Assembly (NCBI GenBank): GCA_041494445.1
Contig: JBGQAU010000010.1
Coordinates: forward strand, 1 to 50,817
From: JAIQFR01 sp041494445
GTDB lineage: Bacteria > Acidobacteriota > Polarisedimenticolia > Polarisedimenticolales > JAIQFR01
DNA: 50,817 nt
Reading direction: 5' to 3'
Shown: positions 46,600 through 50,817 of the stretch, piece by piece
How positions within the stretch are numbered: position 1 is the stretch's first letter
How the letters are laid out: each line of letters begins with the position of its first letter
The notes under the pieces: model-generated
Databases searched by the model: none
The model's input: only the letters and a program-made list of their open reading frames with translations
What the model was told of the DNA's origin: nothing
Translations under genes and position numbers: made by a program

Positions 46600-49584
46600 A
46601 TGAAGATCTCTTCGCGCTGCGCCGCCGCCCTCCTCCTCGCGCTCGGCCTCGCGCTCGCCCCGGCCGGGGCGCAGTTCGGGCAGAACAAGATCGCTTACGA
46701 CCGGTTCGACTGGAAGACCTACACGTCGCCTCACTTCGACGTCTACTATTACGACGCGGAGGCGGGGCTCCTCCAGGACGTGGTTTCCGATGCGGAGAGT
46801 GCCTACCTGAAGATCAGCAAGGATCTGGACCACGAATTGAAGTCCCGGATCCCCCTGGTGATCTACAAGACCCACGCGGAGTTCGAGCAGACCAACATCA
46901 CCATGGAGGAGCTGCCGGAGTGGGTGGGGGCCTTCGCGGAGCCGATCCAGAACCGCATGGTCGTCCCCATCGACGAGCCGCCCGACCGGCTGTACGCGGT
47001 CATCGCCCACGAGCTGACCCACATCTTCCAGTACTCGCTCTTCTTCGAGGGGTACCTCGGGCGTGCCCTTCGCTCGAACCCACCCGCCTGGGTCATGGAG
47101 GGGATGGCCTCGTACCTCGGGCAGGACGAGGACAACTTCGACCGGATGGTCATCCGTGACGCGGTGGTCAACAACACCCTCCCGCCGCTCCAGGACCTCG
47201 CCTACCCCTCGTTCCTGGCCTACCGGTACGGGCACGCGGTGTTCGACTTCGTCGAGAAGGAATTCGGCAAGGAGGGGCTCCGGAGCTTCATCTACGAGTA
47301 CCGGAAGGTGCTCCTCACGAACAACATCGAGAAGGCGGTCAAGGAGGCGTTCGGCCTCGACCTGCCCGAGTTCAACCGCCGGTTCAACCGGTACCTGCGC
47401 AAGAAGTACTTTCCGGTGCTCCTGGAGAAGAAGGCACCGGAGGACTACGGCAAGGAGGTCGGAGTCAAGAAAGAGGGGGTGTTCACCTTCTCCCCCACGC
47501 TCTCGCCTTCCGGCGAGCTGGTCGCTGCGCTCGCCACGCCGAAGATGGACCTGGATCTGATCGTCCTGTCCGCGGAGGACGGGTCCGTAATCCGGAATCT
47601 GACGAAAGGCTGGACCAACCGCTACCAGTACCTGGTCGCGGAGGCGTTCAGCGGCCGGCGCGACCTTTCCTGGTCGCCCGCCAGCGACCAGATCGCGGTG
47701 TTCGCGCGGAGGGAGAACGCCCGGCCGCTCCTCCTGTTCGACGGGCTGACCGGCAGGCTGACGCGGATGATCCGTCTGCCGGGGATCTCGCAGTGCAAGA
47801 GCCCGGCCTTTTCCCCGGACGGGAAGCGGGTCGCTTTCGAGGGGAACAAGGACGGCATCGTGGACCTGTTCGAGCTCGAGATCGCCACGGGCGCGATCAG
47901 GAATCTCACGCAGGACGACTACTTCGACGCGAACCCCTGGTACGCCGCCGACGGGAAGTCGCTCGTCTACAACCGGCGGATCGGCGAGTACTGGAAGGTG
48001 TTCGCCGTGGACCTCGGGGACGCGTCCAGGAAGACCCAGCTCACCTTCGGACCCTCGAGCGACATCGAGCCGGCGTACTCCCGCGACGGCAAGACGCTCT
48101 TCTACGCCTCGGACCGCGGGCCGAGCGGGATTTTCAACATCTTTGCCCTCGACGTCTCGTCGGGGGAGACCCGCCAGTACACCGACGTCGTGGGCGGCTG
48201 TTTCTCGCCGGTGGAGATGGCCGAGAGGAACGGCGAGCCGTACCTCGTGTTCACGGCGTTCTTCGAGGGAACCTTTCGCTTGTTCCGGATGCCTCTCAAG
48301 CAGCCCGAGGCCAGGCTGGCGCCCGCCGCGGCCGGAGAGGCCGGTCCGGAGATCCACCCGTTCGAGCCCCCGCTGGCCTTGACGCTCGACGCCGGCAAGG
48401 CCGGCCCGTACAAGCGCCACTGGGACGTGGAGGCGCCCTACGTGGCCGTCGGCGTCACGGACAATGGGACCATACTCTCCAACGCCGCGGTCCAATTCTC
48501 CGATCTCCTCGGCGACCGACGGTTCAGCATCGTGGCGTCCAGCGTCGCCAGCTACTCGAACACCGAGGTGATGTACATGAACCTCCGGCACCGGCTGCGC
48601 TGGGGCGCCGCTCTTTACGACTACCGGGACTACTTCGCCCAGGTGGTTTCCAGCGGCATGTCCACCCGCGAGGACCAGGTCCAGCGGACGACGGGCGCGT
48701 CCTTCGTCGTTCAGTACCCGATGAGCCGGTACTACCGCGTGGAGGGGTCCGTCGGCTTCGTGGAACGCACCCAGGACTTCCTCGTCGGCGTCGACCCGTC
48801 GACCGGGGCTCCCGTGCTCGACACCGTCAAGGACCGGTTCGCTCTCTTCGGAACCTCGCTGACCGGCGACACCACGCGCTATCAGGAGTGGGGACCGTTC
48901 CAGGGGAAGCGCTTCGACGTCGGCGTCACGTACGGCGCCGACGCCGGGGGCACGATCAAGGGTAACCTCGTCGAGTACTCGCTGGATTTCCGCGCGTACA
49001 AGCAGCTGACCCGCCGGTCGCTGCTGGCGTGGCGGATCGCGGGGGTCGACAGCGCCGGCGGACGGCCCACCTATTACGCGCTGGGCGGGATCAACCAGCT
49101 CCGCGGCTTCGACTTCCGGGACTTCTTCGGGACCCGGGTCGCGTGGAGCAACCTCGAGCTGCGCTTTCCGCTCGTGGACCAGCTCCGTTTCCCGTTCGGC
49201 GCGATCCGCTCCATCCGCGGCTTCCTGTTCATGGACGCCGGGGCGGCATGGTTCAAGGACGGCTCGTTCTACGACCCGGATTTACCGGTATTCGCGGGGG
49301 TCGGCGGGATACGGACCGGCGTGGACACCGGCGGGAAGCCGGTCAACTTCAAGTTCTGGGACTCCGCCAACAGCCGCCTCCAGGACGGGCGCGGCTCGTA
49401 CGGCTGGGGGTTCCAGTTCCTGTTCATCGGCGGGCTCCAGTTCAACTGGGCCTGGGCCCAGCGGATGCCGTACACGCGCTACGAGCCAGACTCCATCGAC
49501 GCTCAGGGGCGGATGGTCCTCGTCCCCCGCAAGGCCGACACCGGCGGAACGCACACGGAGTTCTACATCGTGTTCGACTTCTAG
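46600..49584 (+). CDS. Metallopeptidase MA / beta-propeller / Omp85-like barrel fusion
   Basis: A 994-residue exported protein made of three parts. After a signal peptide (ending AGAQ, 25) comes a gluzincin peptidase (about 40-270) with H137-E-L-T-H141 and a third zinc ligand E167 (WVMEGMASY), as in the MA-like family. Residues about 295-590 are TolB/WD40-like propeller blades (SPTLSPSGELVAAL, SPAFSPDGKRVAFEGNKDG, SDIEPAYSRDGKTLFYASDRG). Residues about 620-994 form a bacterial surface antigen (D15/Omp85) barrel with GGINQLRGFDFRDFFG and the final strand FYIVFDF. GGGAG precedes the ATG. It could present a protease and propeller anchored at the outer membrane, though which side they face is unknown. 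Confidence 0.88.
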   Translation: MKISSRCAAALLLALGLALAPAGAQFGQNKIAYDRFDWKTYTSPHFDVYYYDAEAGLLQDVVSDAESAYLKISKDLDHELKSRIPLVIYKTHAEFEQTNITMEELPEWVGAFAEPIQNRMVVPIDEPPDRLYAVIAHELTHIFQYSLFFEGYLGRALRSNPPAWVMEGMASYLGQDEDNFDRMVIRDAVVNNTLPPLQDLAYPSFLAYRYGHAVFDFVEKEFGKEGLRSFIYEYRKVLLTNNIEKAVKEAFGLDLPEFNRRFNRYLRKKYFPVLLEKKAPEDYGKEVGVKKEGVFTFSPTLSPSGELVAALATPKMDLDLIVLSAEDGSVIRNLTKGWTNRYQYLVAEAFSGRRDLSWSPASDQIAVFARRENARPLLLFDGLTGRLTRMIRLPGISQCKSPAFSPDGKRVAFEGNKDGIVDLFELEIATGAIRNLTQDDYFDANPWYAADGKSLVYNRRIGEYWKVFAVDLGDASRKTQLTFGPSSDIEPAYSRDGKTLFYASDRGPSGIFNIFALDVSSGETRQYTDVVGGCFSPVEMAERNGEPYLVFTAFFEGTFRLFRMPLKQPEARLAPAAAGEAGPEIHPFEPPLALTLDAGKAGPYKRHWDVEAPYVAVGVTDNGTILSNAAVQFSDLLGDRRFSIVASSVASYSNTEVMYMNLRHRLRWGAALYDYRDYFAQVVSSGMSTREDQVQRTTGASFVVQYPMSRYYRVEGSVGFVERTQDFLVGVDPSTGAPVLDTVKDRFALFGTSLTGDTTRYQEWGPFQGKRFDVGVTYGADAGGTIKGNLVEYSLDFRAYKQLTRRSLLAWRIAGVDSAGGRPTYYALGGINQLRGFDFRDFFGTRVAWSNLELRFPLVDQLRFPFGAIRSIRGFLFMDAGAAWFKDGSFYDPDLPVFAGVGGIRTGVDTGGKPVNFKFWDSANSRLQDGRGSYGWGFQFLFIGGLQFNWAWAQRMPYTRYEPDSIDAQGRMVLVPRKADTGGTHTEFYIVFDF

Positions 49585-49620
49585 GCGCCGCGGGTCGCGG
49601 GCCGTCCGGACGCGCGGCCG

Positions 49621-50532
49621 TCAGACCTCGAAGCGGGAGCGGCCGCGCGCGGCGAAGCCCGCGCTGAGCAGGCCGACGAGAACTCCCACGCCGGCGACGA
49701 GCGCGATGGCACCCGGCGGGAGGGAGCGGCCAGCGAGGATGTCCAGGATCACCCCGGGTCTCGGTCCCGCCGCCGCGACGGTCGCGCGCCGTGCCCCCTC
49801 GACCAGGAGCAGCGCCACGGCGGACGCGGCGAGCCCCTGCACGAAGCCGGACACGAGGAACGGCCCGCGCACCAGGCTCGGCGGCGCGCCCACCAGGAGC
49901 ATGATCTCGATCTCCTCTCGGCGCGCGTAGACCGAGAGCCGCATCACGCTGGCGATCACGAAGATCACCGCTGCGAGCACCGCCACGGCCGCGACGGCGC
50001 CGGCGAGGCGGGCCATCCGGAGGAGCGCGTCGAGCCGGTCGAGCCAGTCGAGGTCGAGACGGACCTCCTCGATTCCGGCGAGGCCGGACGTCGCGGCGGC
50101 CACCCGGCGCGCCGCCGCGGCCCCCGCGGGGCCGGGAGCGACGAACGCCTCGATCGAGGCGGGAAACGGGTTGGTTCCCAGGGCGCCGGGCACGTCGGCC
50201 AGGTCTCCGAACGATTCGCGGAACCTGAGGAGCGCCTCGTCCTTGGTGACGAAGCGCACCGCCGAGACGCCCGGCGTCGCGGAGAGCCGGCTCGCGATCG
50301 CCTTCCTGGCCTCCTCGCCGGCATCGTCCCGCAAGTACACCTGCACCCGGACGTCGCGCCGCCACCCCTCGAGCCACGCGCCGGCGTTGTGAACCACCAG
50401 CAGGGCCGCGACGGCCAGGGACAGGACCGCCGCGAGGGTCACGATGGCGAGCACGTTGACGCCCGGGCTGTGGCGCCACTCGTCTGCCGCGTCCGTCGCG
50501 TAGTAGCGAAGTCGCGCGAGGAGGCGGCTCAC
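49621..50532 (-). CDS. ftsX: Cell-division ABC permease FtsX
   Basis: A 303-residue inner-membrane protein with the FtsX layout: N-terminal helix (VNVLAIVTLAAVLSLAVAALLVV), an extracytoplasmic domain (about 55-175), and three more helices, with YARREEIEIMLLVGAPPSLVRGPFLVSGFVQG as the family signature. With FtsE it activates peptidoglycan hydrolases through EnvC-like partners at the division site. A LysM/M23 protein of that kind lies at 32822. Its ATG overlaps the FtsE stop by four bases. Confidence 0.93.
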   Translation of the reverse strand: MSRLLARLRYYATDAADEWRHSPGVNVLAIVTLAAVLSLAVAALLVVHNAGAWLEGWRRDVRVQVYLRDDAGEEARKAIASRLSATPGVSAVRFVTKDEALLRFRESFGDLADVPGALGTNPFPASIEAFVAPGPAGAAAARRVAAATSGLAGIEEVRLDLDWLDRLDALLRMARLAGAVAAVAVLAAVIFVIASVMRLSVYARREEIEIMLLVGAPPSLVRGPFLVSGFVQGLAASAVALLLVEGARRATVAAAGPRPGVILDILAGRSLPPGAIALVAGVGVLVGLLSAGFAARGRSRFEV

Positions 50533-50817
50533 GGCCCGCTCCCCGCGTCCGGGATCCGCCCGTGGTCGAGAATGATCGTGCGCCTCTGCATCCGTCGGAC
50601 CATGTCGCGGTCGTGAGTGGCGACGACCACGGTGGTCCCCCGAGCGTTGATCTCGCGGAAGAGCCGCATGATCTCCAGCGAAAGGTCCGGATCCAGGTTG
50701 CCCGTGGGCTCGTCGGCCAGGAGCAGCTCGGGCTCGTTGACCACCGCGCGCGCGATGGCGACCCGCTGCTGCTCCCCGCCGGACAGCGCCTCGGGAAGCA
50801 CCCCGATCCGGTGCTGG
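50529..50817 (-). CDS. ftsE: Cell-division ATPase FtsE (3' part)
   Basis: The last 95 or so codons of an ABC ATPase, cut by the window end. The signature LSGGEQQRVAIARA, Walker B LLLADEPTGNLDP and H-loop VVVATHDRDMV are all clear and match FtsE closely. The gene continues beyond 50817, where the Walker A motif would be. The order FtsE-FtsX with a four-base overlap is the usual one. Confidence 0.92.
   Translation of the reverse strand, partial: QHRIGVLPEALSGGEQQRVAIARAVVNEPELLLADEPTGNLDPDLSLEIMRLFREINARGTTVVVATHDRDMVRRMQRRTIILDHGRIPDAGSGP

Noticed and set aside
46525..48591. A 688-codon open frame on the minus strand
   Set aside because: It is the complement of the peptidase/propeller gene, whose motifs are clear; the frame has shadow-type composition.
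1..50817. CRISPR arrays, rRNA, tRNA and insertion sequences
   Set aside because: No regularly spaced direct repeats, no tRNA cloverleaf or rRNA core sequence and no transposase was recognised on reading both strands.

Overview
The window is high-GC DNA of about 50.8 kb, densely packed with genes, from a Gram-negative (diderm) bacterium. Outer-membrane and periplasmic parts are everywhere: TolC, FadL, an OmpA lipoprotein, several beta-barrels, an Omp85-like barrel fusion, HlyD adaptors and lipoproteins. A von Willebrand protein of the type common in Acidobacteriota (VWFA-related, 40066-41082), a 1371-residue carboxypeptidase-regulatory-repeat protein and paired M16 peptidases make an Acidobacteriota-like soil or sediment organism (for example Thermoanaerobaculia) the best guess. 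This is inference; no rRNA or marker gene fixes the taxonomy.

Layout. 1-6.4 kb: relic of an Rrf2-type regulator, a hemerythrin, a single-domain response regulator, the giant repeat protein and a YbjQ-family protein. 6.4-8.6 kb: small envelope proteins. 8.7-15.9 kb: a seven-gene efflux operon (TetR, HlyD lipoprotein, ABC ATPase, TolC, second ABC ATPase, two ABC-2 permeases), a YbhGFSR-like pump whose two ATPase halves are separate genes with TolC between them. 16-20.5 kb: a DUF1054-like protein, then an active and an inactive M16 peptidase, the second with a LolA-like tail, closed by a strong terminator. 20.6-23.6 kb: an array of minus-strand gene cassettes separated by attC-like sites, with no integrase in the window. 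It looks like a CALIN (cluster of attC sites lacking an integron integrase) and includes a RelE-type toxin-antitoxin pair and a possible HEPN protein.

23.9-25.7 kb: a HAD hydrolase and a double thioredoxin-fold protein. 25.8-32.7 kb: the most unusual locus. A radical SAM/SPASM enzyme, an intact ATP-grasp ligase, a degenerate ATP-grasp-like protein and a GrdB-like protein with a CPLC motif form one transcription unit. It is divergent from an HlyD adaptor and an ABC exporter, and looks like a modified-peptide (RiPP-like) synthesis and export system without a recognisable precursor. 32.8-39.8 kb: a LysM/M23 lipoprotein with a zinc-ribbon receiver protein, two barrels, a lipoprotein, a fused homocysteine methyltransferase/methylenetetrahydrofolate reductase and an OmpA lipoprotein. 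40-46.5 kb: the VWA protein, an acyl-CoA-synthetase-like protein lacking its core motifs, FadL, a barrel behind a strong promoter and a TPR lipoprotein-regulator-like protein. 46.6-50.8 kb: a metallopeptidase/beta-propeller/barrel fusion and ftsX with the 3' part of ftsE.

No rRNA, tRNA, CRISPR array or insertion sequence was recognised. Several genes appear to start directly at a promoter (leaderless).
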